A DNA stretch of 64,000 nt from SAR324 cluster bacterium (lineage in GTDB: Bacteria; SAR324; NAC60-12): the NCBI GenBank assembly GCA_014382365.1, contig JACNJW010000053.1, positions 1 to 64,000 of the forward strand, read 5' to 3'. Every line of letters starts with the position of its first letter. Position 1 is the stretch's first letter. Positions 8,050 to 17,343 of this stretch are shown piece by piece. The translations under genes were made by a program, and so were the position numbers. The notes beneath the pieces are model-generated. The model searched no databases. It had not been told where the DNA came from and saw only the letters and a list, made by a program, of their open reading frames with translations.

Positions 8050-9114
8050 TTAATTTAATTCAGGATCCGTTTTTCCAGAATCCTGGGTCTTTGGATCCTG
8101 CAGTATTGTTTTTTCCAGCTCCTCCATCTTCTGCAGTTCTTCTGCCGATGGTCGATGCCGCCAGCGTCTGTGAAACCAGGCCCACTGTTTTGGAAACTCG
8201 CGAATACGTTGTTCCAGATGGAGGTTCATTGTCCTGATGACAGAATACACATCCTGTTCCATTTCAGCAAACTGTCGTGCAAAACTTCCGAGTGACTCAA
8301 ATCTCATTTTGAAAGTTCCGTCAGGCAAGCGGTCCACATTGTAACTCACAACGGCTGCACCTGTTTTCAGGGCAAAAACTGCTGCACCAACAGGTGTTTT
8401 TGCCGGAATTCCAAAAAATGGAACCCAGGTACTGAGTACATTTGTATCCTGATCAATGGCTAAAACCAGCACCTCTTTGTTCCGCAGACAATGCAGTAAT
8501 TTTCGGATTGCCGAAGATGTTCCACGGGGCAGGATTTCCAGGTTTCCATGCTCACGCTGACTAATGATCAGTTCATTAATTCTCGGGTCAGGAACATTCG
8601 TTGTTGCAGCCTTCATTTTTAGACCACTGCGTTTTGCATAAGCAGAGATTAATTCCCAGTTGCCGGTATGCATGGCTAACAGTATAACACCTTTTTCAGC
8701 ATTAATTGCCTCATTCAGTGCTTCTTCATTTTCTACTTTAAGTAATTTTTCTTCATCACGTATAATTTGAGGTAAACACAAAAATTCGAAAAGCAACTGA
8801 CCAAAATGACAAAAACATTCCTGACTCCATTGCTTTAGCTGAATAGGATCCAATTCAGGAAAAATCAGTTTGAGTTGTTTTTCAACAATCCCGCGGTCTT
8901 TACGAAGAACCTTATAAGCAAAACTTCCAAATCCTCGGCCCAACTTCTGCAGCTGCTGCAGGGATAATTTTTTACCCAAATAGAGACCAAAACGAAAGAC
9001 GGCATATTCAATTCCACGTCTCAGTGAGGTTGTCCATGCAGGCCGATTTTTTTTAAATTCATCATAAGTCGGCTGTTGGATTTCAGGTTTTTGTTGTAGA
9101 TTTTCAGCACTCAA
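8050..9114 (-). CDS. Lipid A biosynthesis acyltransferase (LpxL/HtrB family)
   Basis: A 354-residue member of the LpxL/LpxM family, which adds a secondary acyl chain to Kdo-lipid A at the inner membrane. The key motif HTGNWE (His plus the acidic residue of the HX4D/E box) is near residue 150, preceded by ILLAMHT; VLVLAIDQD, FGIPAKTPVGAAVFALKTGA and the late PKQWAWFHRRWRHRP are all family hallmarks. The start is a TTG at 9114, with a stop codon in frame further upstream, and the protein has about 40 residues more than E. coli LpxL, mainly at a charged C-terminal tail. It follows thrC after 30 bases. LpxL or LpxM type cannot be distinguished. Confidence 0.88.
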   Translation of the reverse strand: MSAENLQQKPEIQQPTYDEFKKNRPAWTTSLRRGIEYAVFRFGLYLGKKLSLQQLQKLGRGFGSFAYKVLRKDRGIVEKQLKLIFPELDPIQLKQWSQECFCHFGQLLFEFLCLPQIIRDEEKLLKVENEEALNEAINAEKGVILLAMHTGNWELISAYAKRSGLKMKAATTNVPDPRINELIISQREHGNLEILPRGTSSAIRKLLHCLRNKEVLVLAIDQDTNVLSTWVPFFGIPAKTPVGAAVFALKTGAAVVSYNVDRLPDGTFKMRFESLGSFARQFAEMEQDVYSVIRTMNLHLEQRIREFPKQWAWFHRRWRHRPSAEELQKMEELEKTILQDPKTQDSGKTDPELN

Positions 9115-9144
9115 AATATTGCTTTCTATTGTCTTTGGCCGGCA

Positions 9145-10554
9145 TCATGATGGTGCGGTTAAACTCTGGGAATCGAGTGTTTCTAGCACCACCTGTTTGA
9201 TTGTCTCAGCGTCTGCTGCAACTGTTTGGCTGCGTGTTTCCAACTTACACAGAATTGCTAATTCATCCGGAAGCTGCGTTTTTGATCCAAGAGCCTGTTT
9301 GACTGCTCCACCAAATTTGGCAGGATGTGCACAGGCCAGAGAAATAACCGGAGTCTTGAGATCCGATTTTTCAGCAGCCCGTACTCCAACTGCAGTATGT
9401 GGGTCCAGCAAATACCCATGATCCTGCTGAAACTTACGTATAGTTGCTAATATTTCCTCATCGTTTACGCTTTCAGAAAGGAAATCGGTTCGAGTTTTTT
9501 GGAGCAGTTCCGGTTCAATAATCAACTTTCCACTCTGCTCAAATTGTGTCATCCAAAGTTGTAATTGTGCTGAAGAATTGTCTGCAAGATCAAACAGGTA
9601 ACGTTCAAAGTTGCTGGAAATTTGGATGTCCATTGAAGGACTTAAAGTTTCCTTAACTGAAGTTTGACTGTATTCACCCTTGCTGAAAAAGCGGTGCAGG
9701 ATGTCGTTCTCATTTGTTCCAACTACCAGTTTGTCGATAGGCAGACCCATGCGTTTGGCATAATATCCTGCCAGTACATTGCCGAAATTACCAGTTGGTA
9801 CAACAAAATTGACTAACTCAGAATTACCTTTGGTGACTTGAAACCAGGCGTAGAAATAATAAACGATCTGAGCCAGAATACGAGCCCAGTTGATCGAATT
9901 GACGGAACCTAAATGGTAATTTTGTTTGAATTCCTGATCGTTGAAGAGAGTTTTTACAATTGCCTGTGCATCATCAAATGAACCTTCAATAGCCAGGTTG
10001 TGAATGTTTGAGTCCAGCACTGTAGTCATTTGCAGTTCCTGAACTGGACTGACCCGCCCTTTTGGATGAAGCATAAAAACATCGACGCCTTTTTTTCCAC
10101 GCATTCCATGGATGGCTGCACTTCCGGTGTCTCCGGAAGTTGCACCGATAATTCTTAAAGGATGGTTGCGTTTTTTTAAAAAACACTCAAATAAGTTACC
10201 CAAAAACTGTAGGGCGACGTCCTTGAAGGCGAAAGTTGGTCCATGAAATAATTCCAGAATATGAATCTGTCCCATCGAAACAACAGGTGTAATTTTCGGA
10301 TGACGAAAATTGGTATAGCTTCTCTGGATCAGCGGTGCAAATTCTTCCCGTGGAATTCTTCCGCTGGTAAAAAGTAGCATAATTTCCAGGCTTAAATCAG
10401 AAAAACTTAATTCTCTCCACTCATTGAGCTTGTTTCCAACGTGCGGAAACTCATCCGGAACCAGTAAACCACCGTCGTCTGCCAACCCCATCATTACTGC
10501 CTCCTCAAAAAGCAGGTTTTTAACTTGTCCTCGTGTACTTGAATAGCGCATCAT
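9145..10554 (-). CDS. thrC: Threonine synthase
   Basis: A 469-residue threonine synthase of the longer (E. coli/yeast) type. It converts O-phosphohomoserine to threonine using PLP. MRYSSTRGQ opens the protein, as in this class, and the PLP lysine lies in FAFKDVALQFLGN (about K111). SGDTGSAAIHGMRGKKGVDVF and VVPTGNFGNVLAGYYAKRMGLP, the phosphate-binding and cofactor loops, are clear. Either of two tandem ATGs, at 10554 or 10551, may be used. It is the first gene of a minus-strand run that continues with the lipid A acyltransferase, with which it has no metabolic link. Confidence 0.95.
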   Translation of the reverse strand: MMRYSSTRGQVKNLLFEEAVMMGLADDGGLLVPDEFPHVGNKLNEWRELSFSDLSLEIMLLFTSGRIPREEFAPLIQRSYTNFRHPKITPVVSMGQIHILELFHGPTFAFKDVALQFLGNLFECFLKKRNHPLRIIGATSGDTGSAAIHGMRGKKGVDVFMLHPKGRVSPVQELQMTTVLDSNIHNLAIEGSFDDAQAIVKTLFNDQEFKQNYHLGSVNSINWARILAQIVYYFYAWFQVTKGNSELVNFVVPTGNFGNVLAGYYAKRMGLPIDKLVVGTNENDILHRFFSKGEYSQTSVKETLSPSMDIQISSNFERYLFDLADNSSAQLQLWMTQFEQSGKLIIEPELLQKTRTDFLSESVNDEEILATIRKFQQDHGYLLDPHTAVGVRAAEKSDLKTPVISLACAHPAKFGGAVKQALGSKTQLPDELAILCKLETRSQTVAADAETIKQVVLETLDSQSLTAPS

Positions 10555-10704
10555 TTTGTTGTATGTTTGTACATCTATAATAGTTTTTCGTGAATTTATT
10601 TCCGGAAGACTCAGCTCAATGTTCTGCTGCTAATGCATCCAAGCAGACAAACAAATTAGTTTTAATAAAAAACGAATTTTAAAAAGGGCATATTTAATTA
10701 AGTG

Positions 10705-11259
10705 ATGACATTCCCAAAACAAATATTAGTGATCCTTTTTTTTGTCACTGGCAGCAGCCAGATTTATGGGGCATCATTTCCAATACTTCCGGAGATTCAA
10801 TTCTATCATACTGTTGGAAGTAGAGGAAGCAATTACAGCACAGGAGCACTTGGGTTATCACTTCATTTGTATGATGAACCGACTGGTCCCGGAAGATATC
10901 TTCACTTGCTGGCCTTGAATATTCCTGCACAAACTGCCGGCTGGAAAAGCAAAGTTGGCGACTTATATTTGGGTGAAAACGGTACCGGTTTTGAAATTGG
11001 AGTTCATGATCAATGGCAAAGTCCAGCAGGAAAAGGAGCAACTTTAACTTTGCGGAAAATCAGCTGGCCCAAAGTGCTTCAGGGTGCTGCTGATTTGGGA
11101 GAAGCTACAACAGATGTTCTTCACATGGGCTGGAGTTGGATAACTGGAACACCAATTATCACAGTCTGGCTGATGGGCTTGGATATTGCGAGTCTGAATC
11201 TGCCTCATGATCGGAAACTGGAATTACAGTTTGCGCTTGGCCTGCGGACGGCTTTTTAA
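10705..11259 (+). CDS. Small secreted protein, possible outer-membrane beta-barrel
   Basis: A 184-residue protein that I do not recognise. It has a signal peptide (TFPKQILVILFFVTGSSQIYG, split here as a basic start and hydrophobic core, cleavage near residue 22). The mature part alternates hydrophobic and polar residues, is rich in Gly, Leu and aromatic residues, and ends with LELQFALGLRTAF, a C-terminal aromatic strand of the kind recognised by the BAM complex. It could be a small outer-membrane barrel. The start is taken at the ATG at 10705; a GTG precedes it directly. It is divergent from thrC and 24 bases upstream of the MaoC gene. Confidence 0.6.
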   Translation: MTFPKQILVILFFVTGSSQIYGASFPILPEIQFYHTVGSRGSNYSTGALGLSLHLYDEPTGPGRYLHLLALNIPAQTAGWKSKVGDLYLGENGTGFEIGVHDQWQSPAGKGATLTLRKISWPKVLQGAADLGEATTDVLHMGWSWITGTPIITVWLMGLDIASLNLPHDRKLELQFALGLRTAF

Positions 11260-11283
11260 TGATAAACTATTTTAAGGATGTTA

Positions 11284-11763
11284 ATGACTGATGCCCAGTT
11301 AGTGCTTTCAAAAAATGAATGGTATTTTGAAAGTTATCTCGAAGGTTCGGTATTTGAGTTTGGACCAATTGAGGTTGAACAGCAAGAGTTGCTTGAATTC
11401 GCCAGGCGATATGACCCTCAATATTTCCACATTGATCCTGAGTCCGCAAAGAATAGTCCCTACGGTGGTTTGATTGCCAGCGGCTGGCAGACTTGTGCCT
11501 TTGTAATGCGTGAACTGGTAGAGCATTATTTCTCACCGGTTTCCAGTCTGGGATCTCCGGGAATTGATGAACTGCGTTGGTTATTACCGGTTCGACCGGG
11601 AGATAAACTAATGGTTCAAGTTACAATAAGTGAAACCAAACGCTCCCGCTCAAAGCCAGATAGAGGAATCGTCCGCACATTTGTTGAGGTAGTAAATCAG
11701 CAGCAGGAAACAGTTATGAGCTTCAAAGCAGTTAATTTTATACTTTGCCGCACGGCATCTTAG
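11284..11763 (+). CDS. MaoC-like hydratase
   Basis: A 159-residue single hot-dog protein of the MaoC/(R)-specific enoyl-CoA hydratase family. The catalytic region reads RRYDPQYFHIDPE (residues 39-51) followed by PYGGLIASGWQT, which supplies the Asp/His pair typical of hydratase 2, and LRWLLPVRPGDKL completes the fold. It probably hydrates or dehydrates a short or medium acyl-CoA. The ATG at 11284 was chosen because AAGG lies six bases upstream; an in-frame ATG at 11278 overlaps that site. Its physiological substrate is unknown, and neighbours give no clue. Confidence 0.85.
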   Translation: MTDAQLVLSKNEWYFESYLEGSVFEFGPIEVEQQELLEFARRYDPQYFHIDPESAKNSPYGGLIASGWQTCAFVMRELVEHYFSPVSSLGSPGIDELRWLLPVRPGDKLMVQVTISETKRSRSKPDRGIVRTFVEVVNQQQETVMSFKAVNFILCRTAS

Positions 11764-11904
11764 AATAAGTTCTTAGACGGAACCTCGTCAATTTCAGCCT
11801 TGCTCAGCTAATCAAGTACTCTGTATTGATCTTGCAGTTTCTCTTGAATAGTGCTCCAATAACACCCTGATATTTTTGAAATATATTCCACAAAGAGTTT
11901 AATT

Positions 11905-13395
11905 TTGCTTGATCCTACAGTCCTCATATTTTTAACCAGCGGTCTCTTTCTAGGTTGGTCACTTGGTGCCAACGATGCTGCAAACGTCTTCGGTACTGCT
12001 GTCGGCAGCCGCATGGTACGTTTTACAACTGCAGCCCTGATTTGTGGCGTTTTTGTGGTACTTGGTGCCTTTGTCAGCGGAACCGGTGCAGCACAGACTT
12101 TAGGGAAACTAGGTGCGGTAAACGCTCTTGGAGGTTCTTTCATGGCAGCACTGGCTGCAGGACTGACAGTATATTGGATGACTAAACTGGGCCTTCCGGT
12201 TTCTACGAGTCAGGCCATTATTGGTTCAATAATTGGCTGGAATCTCTTTAGTGATTCCTACACAGATATTTCATCTCTACTGAAAATTCTCTCCACCTGG
12301 ATCATTTGTCCTTTGCTGTCTGCAGTGATTGCAGCTCTTTTGTTTACATTGTCAAAGGTTTTTGTACGAAAAATAGGTGTTGGTTTAATACATTTAGATG
12401 GATATACGAGGCTGGCCCTAATCCTGGCCGGAGCTTTTGGAGCATACAGTTTGGGGGCAAATAACATTGCCAACGTGATGGGAGTTTTTGTGCCTGTGGC
12501 GCCGTTTCCGGATTTACAATTGGGTCAGGATTTTAGTATTTCTTCAGCCCAGCAATTATTTTTAGTAGGTGGTCTGGCAATAGCGGTAGGTGTTTTTACA
12601 TATTCAAAGCGAGTGATGATGACTGTAGGTTCAGAACTGATGACGCTCACACCACTGGCTGCCTGGGTGGCAGTGATGTCACACTCTATTGTGCTCTTCC
12701 TTTTTGCCTCAGAGAGACTGGAGCAGTTACTGGCCAGTCTTTCTCTGCCTACCATCCCGCTGGTTCCTGTTTCAAGTTCTCAAGCAGTTGTCGGAGCAGT
12801 ACTCGGCATAGGAATGCTGCAGGGCGGTAGAGAAATTCAGTGGCCGCGTGTATATGGTATTGTCAAAGGCTGGGCTATTACTCCTGTGATTTCCTGTTTG
12901 CTTTGTTTTGTAGGTTTGTATTTTCTGCAAAACGTTTTTCAGCAAACAGTACAGCGTGAATCAAACTATTTACTGTCAGCCAGTGTGCTTGAAAAATTTG
13001 AAAAAGAAGGCCTTGAGACTAGTGGGTTGAATCAACTCTCAGGCTCAACATTTAGCAGTTCGGCAGAACTGGTACGGGTGGTAGGATCGCAAGTAAACTT
13101 AAGCAGTCAGCAGGGCCTGAAAGTGGTAGAATATTCCTTGCAAAAAAGTCTGCTCATCTCTCGGGAAAATATTGCGTCCATGGATAAAAAAGGTCTTTCG
13201 CCACAACAGTTGGAAGCCTTGCAAAAACTGGAAGGTAAAACCTATAATTTCCCCTGGCAGTTAGGAGATGCCCTGGCAGAAATTGATTCAGCATGGAAGG
13301 TTCGCGGAGGCGGACTGGAGAATAAATTACATGATCGAAAAATAAAACAAAAACTAGCGTATTTATACCGAATTTTTCAATGGAGAGAAAAATGA
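11905..13395 (+). CDS. PiT-family inorganic phosphate transporter
   Basis: A 496-residue inner-membrane transporter. Two copies of the PiT signature are visible: SLGANDAANVFGTAVGS near residues 19-35 and SLGANNIANVMGVF near 182-195, each within a repeat of hydrophobic helices. These proteins import phosphate with H+ or Na+. About 130 residues at the C-terminus are hydrophilic and longer than in many homologues. The likely start is a TTG at 11905, with an AAAGAG sequence six bases before it. Its stop overlaps the ATG of the DUF47 gene (ATGA), so the two are coupled, the usual arrangement for PiT and its regulator. Confidence 0.92.
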   Translation: MLDPTVLIFLTSGLFLGWSLGANDAANVFGTAVGSRMVRFTTAALICGVFVVLGAFVSGTGAAQTLGKLGAVNALGGSFMAALAAGLTVYWMTKLGLPVSTSQAIIGSIIGWNLFSDSYTDISSLLKILSTWIICPLLSAVIAALLFTLSKVFVRKIGVGLIHLDGYTRLALILAGAFGAYSLGANNIANVMGVFVPVAPFPDLQLGQDFSISSAQQLFLVGGLAIAVGVFTYSKRVMMTVGSELMTLTPLAAWVAVMSHSIVLFLFASERLEQLLASLSLPTIPLVPVSSSQAVVGAVLGIGMLQGGREIQWPRVYGIVKGWAITPVISCLLCFVGLYFLQNVFQQTVQRESNYLLSASVLEKFEKEGLETSGLNQLSGSTFSSSAELVRVVGSQVNLSSQQGLKVVEYSLQKSLLISRENIASMDKKGLSPQQLEALQKLEGKTYNFPWQLGDALAEIDSAWKVRGGGLENKLHDRKIKQKLAYLYRIFQWREK

Positions 13396-14048
13396 ACCCT
13401 TTGAATTTGTTTTTTAAAAAACAGTATGCAGTAGAAGAAAAAATTCAGCGCCTTTTGCGATATCTGGAAGATATGTCCCTTCTATATCAGGGTGCATATG
13501 AAGCCTATCTGGACGGAAATAATGAGGAATTTGCACAACGCAATGAAGACCTCAATAAAATTGAAAAAGAACTGGACGATCTGGGACTTCAGATACAAAT
13601 GACCCTGATGCGTGAGTCTCTAATGCCGGATTCCAGAGATGACCTTCTCTGGTTTTTAACCAAACTGGATAAAGTACCCAGCAGTTTCAAACATTCATTG
13701 GGAGCAATGGCCCTGGAAAAACCCGAAATTCCTCAAGATTTTCGGGAGCCGTTAAAAAAAATGCTGGCACACACCAATGATGCGGTAAAAGCATTGGCTC
13801 ATGCTACAGACTCATTGTTTACGGATTTGAGAGCAGTCCGGCAACATGTGGAAGAGGTAGGGCGTCAGGAAAGTGAAGTTGATCTTGTGGAGTACAAACT
13901 ATTGAAGGCCGTTTTTGAGAATGAGAGCTTTGAACTGGCACGACAGTATCAACTGAAGGGGATCTTGAAACAGCTTGGTGCCGTCACCAATCTTGCTGAA
14001 GACGTTGCGGATGCAGTTCTTATTCTTGCTACTAAACATGCAACCTGA
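13392..14048 (+). CDS. DUF47 / PhoU-like partner of the PiT transporter
   Basis: A 218-residue all-helical cytoplasmic protein of the DUF47 (TIGR00153, PhoU-like) family, commonly paired with PiT transporters. The acidic helix pair with ERNEDLNKIEKELDDLG near residue 50, and EVDLVEYKLLKAVFE with QLGAVTNLAEDVADAVLIL at the end, match the family. It probably modulates phosphate uptake or export by the PiT protein. The start is the ATG at 13392, which overlaps the PiT stop and has GGAGAG upstream; the longer frame from 13380 is inside the PiT gene. Confidence 0.9.
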   Translation: MNPLNLFFKKQYAVEEKIQRLLRYLEDMSLLYQGAYEAYLDGNNEEFAQRNEDLNKIEKELDDLGLQIQMTLMRESLMPDSRDDLLWFLTKLDKVPSSFKHSLGAMALEKPEIPQDFREPLKKMLAHTNDAVKALAHATDSLFTDLRAVRQHVEEVGRQESEVDLVEYKLLKAVFENESFELARQYQLKGILKQLGAVTNLAEDVADAVLILATKHAT

Positions 14049-14190
14049 GCGAATTCTAAGAACATCATAACACTCAACTCACCGGACTGTTCTTGAAAAT
14101 TTCTAAGAAACCCAATTACGAAGAACAAATCCATGTCTGGATGGATTGTGTTGGTTGCTTAATCTTTTGCCAACCAACCTGACAGTTGTG

Positions 14191-15585
14191 ATGACCGAAG
14201 TAAAAACCCAACACATCCCCTGGTCAACACTGATCCGGGAAGGTCACCTGTCCCGCTTGTTGCTGTTGTGTTTCGGGGTTTGGCTCTACGCGGCAGACTC
14301 CACTCTGGTGGCTACCGTGATGCCGGTTGCCGTTGAGGACATCGGCGGTATTCCATACCTGAGTTGGACATATTCGCTTTACCAACTCGGCTCCGTGGTG
14401 ACTGGAGCAATCGCAGGCTTGATGGTACTCCGCACAGGTATAGCACAAGCGCAAATCCTCGCCGGAATCATCTACGTCCTCGGCTGTGCCCTCAGTGGTT
14501 ATGCTCCGGATATGCACACCATGATCGTTGGTCGACTTTTGCAGGGTATGGGAGGGGGCGGACTGGTCTCAATTGCTTTCATCGGTGCATCAACATTGTT
14601 TCCAAAAAAATTGTGGGTGCGGATTATCGCCGTGATTTCCGGTGTCTGGGGTGTGTCTTCCTTATGTGGTCCGTTGATTGGTGGATATTTTGTATCAGCT
14701 GGAAACTGGCGCGGGGCGTTTTGGGTCTTTGCGGTTCAGGGTTTGGTCGCAGTATTGGTGGCTCCTCCACTATTGCGCAGACAGTTTCAAACACAAAAAG
14801 AACTGACCCAAAAAATTCCATTTGCCCGGCTTGGCATTTTAAGTGTTGCGGTGTTAGCAATCTGTCAAGCTGGAGTGATGACCTCCACCGTTATCGCCAG
14901 TGTCTTATGTGCCGTAGGTGTACTACTGCTGTGGGCATTTCTCAAGCTGGATACGAACAGCGAAAATCGTATTTTTCCACAGGGAGTTCTCAATCCCCGA
15001 ACAGTTTCCGGATCCGGCCTGATTATGATGTCCTCACTTTTCATGGCTACCATCGCACTGACAGTCTATGGCCCACTCCTCATGTATATCATATTTGGGG
15101 CAGAACCTTTGGTAGCTGGTTACATCATTGCACTGGAGTCTCTGGGCTGGACCGTCGTGGCGATCAGTACGTCCGGTGTCAGTGGGCACATTGAAACGCG
15201 TCTGATCCGATTGGGAGCGGTCCTGGTGGGCTCTTCGATGCTGGGCTTGATTTACGCCATGCCTTCAGGTCCACTTTGGTTAATCGCCCTGCTCTCGACC
15301 ATAATGGGTATGGGCTACGGCATGTCCTGGAGCTTTGTCTCAAAGCGCATCATTGCCAATGTTCCGGAAGCGGAACGTACCCAGGCATCGGCCTCAATTC
15401 CCACATTCTTGCGAGTGTCAATGGCTTTGGGGTCGGCCCTCAGCGGTATCATTGCCAACTTCTCCGGTTTTTCTGAGAACAGCAGTGTAGAAGTTGCACA
15501 GAATGTTGCCTTCTGGAGCTTTGCTGCTTTCGTCCCACTGATGCTGGTGGGACTTGTTACCGCCTGGCGCGTCAGTCAAGAGTGA
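14191..15585 (+). CDS. MFS exporter, DHA2-like, with distinct base composition
   Basis: A 464-residue major facilitator with about 14 hydrophobic segments. VWLYAADSTLVATVMPVAVEDIGG near residue 30, the motif C-like GVWGVSSLCGPLIGGYF near 160, and GRLLQGMGGGGLVSI place it among drug:H+ antiporters of the 14-helix type. Substrate is unknown. The start is the ATG at 14191; upstream TTG-started extension lacks support. Stretches of this gene are GC-rich compared with its neighbours (one counted 60-base line at 14281 has 38 G or C), and G/C-ending codons are frequent, suggesting acquisition from another genome. It interrupts two phosphate-related gene pairs. Confidence 0.85.
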   Translation: MTEVKTQHIPWSTLIREGHLSRLLLLCFGVWLYAADSTLVATVMPVAVEDIGGIPYLSWTYSLYQLGSVVTGAIAGLMVLRTGIAQAQILAGIIYVLGCALSGYAPDMHTMIVGRLLQGMGGGGLVSIAFIGASTLFPKKLWVRIIAVISGVWGVSSLCGPLIGGYFVSAGNWRGAFWVFAVQGLVAVLVAPPLLRRQFQTQKELTQKIPFARLGILSVAVLAICQAGVMTSTVIASVLCAVGVLLLWAFLKLDTNSENRIFPQGVLNPRTVSGSGLIMMSSLFMATIALTVYGPLLMYIIFGAEPLVAGYIIALESLGWTVVAISTSGVSGHIETRLIRLGAVLVGSSMLGLIYAMPSGPLWLIALLSTIMGMGYGMSWSFVSKRIIANVPEAERTQASASIPTFLRVSMALGSALSGIIANFSGFSENSSVEVAQNVAFWSFAAFVPLMLVGLVTAWRVSQE

Positions 15586-15627
15586 AGGAGCCAGGGTTTA
15601 GTTGTTGATTCAGCCTGAAAATGTTGA

Positions 15628-17343
15628 TCAATCTCTTGATTGAGTAATAGGAAGCGCCTCGTTTTCCTGTTGTGGTTCAGGATTAGTTTTCGGAATTACC
15701 GCTTTTGCCATTTGACTGGCATAATCATAAATACGTTTCAGTTTTTCAATCAATTCAATTTCAACTGCATATGTCGGCAGTCTTAGTGGTTCATGAACTA
15801 CCAGACGTTGTGCCTGATGAACTTCCGCAGCTGAGACTTGCTGACTGATTTCAGCTTTCATTGCTCTGACGGTCTGCGCAGCATCAATATCCTTTCCAGT
15901 AACAGCATTCAGAGCTGTGTAAAGTGCTCTGCAGACTACATCGTGCAGTTGGAATAATACTTCCTGTGTTTCCTGACTGATTTGAATATTCTGAGCTTTA
16001 CATTTTTCTGCCAGTACAATCAGGTCAGTTTCAATCAAATCTCCAATTCGCTCCAGATCATTGGTGGCCCGCATTAATTCTGCAATTTCTTTAGATTGTT
16101 GATCAGACAGACTGTTTTTACTAAGTTGCCCCAAATAGAAAATAATTTGATCGTGCAAAAAATCAATTTTATCGTCTATTTTAGCAAATTGTTTCATCTG
16201 ACTGAGGTCTGAACTGAAAAATGCAGGCATACTATTTTTCAGCATCTCTTTGACACTTTCACCCATGTGGGCAATTTCCATTCTCACTCTGTGAAGAGCA
16301 AGTGATGGTGTATCAATCAAATCTTCGTCTAAAAAGATGGCATGATCCAGAGAAATCTCTTCCCCCAAAGGTATATCAGGAACTAACCATTCTGAAAAGC
16401 GTGTCAGATATCCAGCCAGCGGAAGAAAAATAATGCCGATTCCAACATTGAAAAGAGTATGTGCGTTGGCAATCTGCCGGGGAGTTTCAAAAGCCAATTT
16501 GTCCATTTCAGCCAAATCAGAGGTTGCCACAGGAGAAATGTATCTCACAAATTCTGCAAACCAGGGAATGAGAGCAATTAAAAACAAAACACCAACAACA
16601 TTAAAAGTAATATGTGCAACTGCGACCCGAACTGCTTCCCGGGGCTTACCAAGACTGGCGAGACCTGCAGTAATACAGGTGCCGATATTTGCACCTAAGG
16701 CCAGCGCGATTCCTGCTTCAATACTGATTAAACCCTGCATACCCAAAGCAATAACGACACCCATTGTTGCTGAAGAAGACTGTACTAAAGCCGTGAAAGC
16801 AGTCGCAATCAGAATTCCGATTATTGGATTAGAAACTTCCTGCATGAGAGCAATGAAAGGTTCATAGTTCCGCAACGGTCGCATCCCGTCACTCATCATT
16901 GACATACCAAAGAAAATCAACCCTAATCCCATAATCAGTTGGCCGTATTGCCGGATTAGATTTTTCTTGCTGATGAAAAGCATTGAAAAGCCGGCAATAA
17001 TCAAAATCAAAGAATATTTTGTAATTTTGAAAGCCACAATTTGGGCCGTGATAGTGGTGCCGATATTTGCCCCGAGAATAACACCTATTGCCTGCGAGAG
17101 AGACATCAGATTTGCACTGACGAAACCAACCAAGATCACAGTGGTCACAGAGGATGATTGGATAACTGCGGTCACAAAAGCACCTGTGAGCATTCCCATA
17201 ATTCGGCTGGTAGTCACAGTGGCGAGTATTTGCTTCATCCTGTCTCCGGCCACTGCCTTTAAGGCATCTGCCATTTTCTCCATCCCGTAAAGGAAAAGTG
17301 CAAGACCACCCAGTAGTGTCATTAACATCAACCACCAGTTCAT
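15628..17343 (-). CDS. Na/Pi cotransporter II-related protein with PhoU-like tail
   Basis: A 571-residue protein of the NptA/YjbB family. The membrane part (residues 1-320) contains the two inverted QSSS repeats: AVIQSSSVTTVILVG near residue 60 and ALVQSSSATMGVVIALG near 187, each followed by a LGANIGT motif. Residues 350-555 are helical and resemble PhoU domains, for example DLERIGDLIETDLIVL. Such proteins move phosphate with Na+, often outward in bacteria. Its ATG overlaps the stop of the universal stress protein gene by one base (TAATG), so both are in one transcript. Confidence 0.9.
   Translation of the reverse strand: MNWWLMLMTLLGGLALFLYGMEKMADALKAVAGDRMKQILATVTTSRIMGMLTGAFVTAVIQSSSVTTVILVGFVSANLMSLSQAIGVILGANIGTTITAQIVAFKITKYSLILIIAGFSMLFISKKNLIRQYGQLIMGLGLIFFGMSMMSDGMRPLRNYEPFIALMQEVSNPIIGILIATAFTALVQSSSATMGVVIALGMQGLISIEAGIALALGANIGTCITAGLASLGKPREAVRVAVAHITFNVVGVLFLIALIPWFAEFVRYISPVATSDLAEMDKLAFETPRQIANAHTLFNVGIGIIFLPLAGYLTRFSEWLVPDIPLGEEISLDHAIFLDEDLIDTPSLALHRVRMEIAHMGESVKEMLKNSMPAFFSSDLSQMKQFAKIDDKIDFLHDQIIFYLGQLSKNSLSDQQSKEIAELMRATNDLERIGDLIETDLIVLAEKCKAQNIQISQETQEVLFQLHDVVCRALYTALNAVTGKDIDAAQTVRAMKAEISQQVSAAEVHQAQRLVVHEPLRLPTYAVEIELIEKLKRIYDYASQMAKAVIPKTNPEPQQENEALPITQSRD

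Noticed and set aside
14364..15194. A 276-codon open frame overlapping the MFS exporter on the same strand
   Set aside because: It is read in a different frame of a clear transporter gene; its product is rich in Cys, Arg and Trp and matches no family. GC-rich coding sequence commonly creates such open frames.
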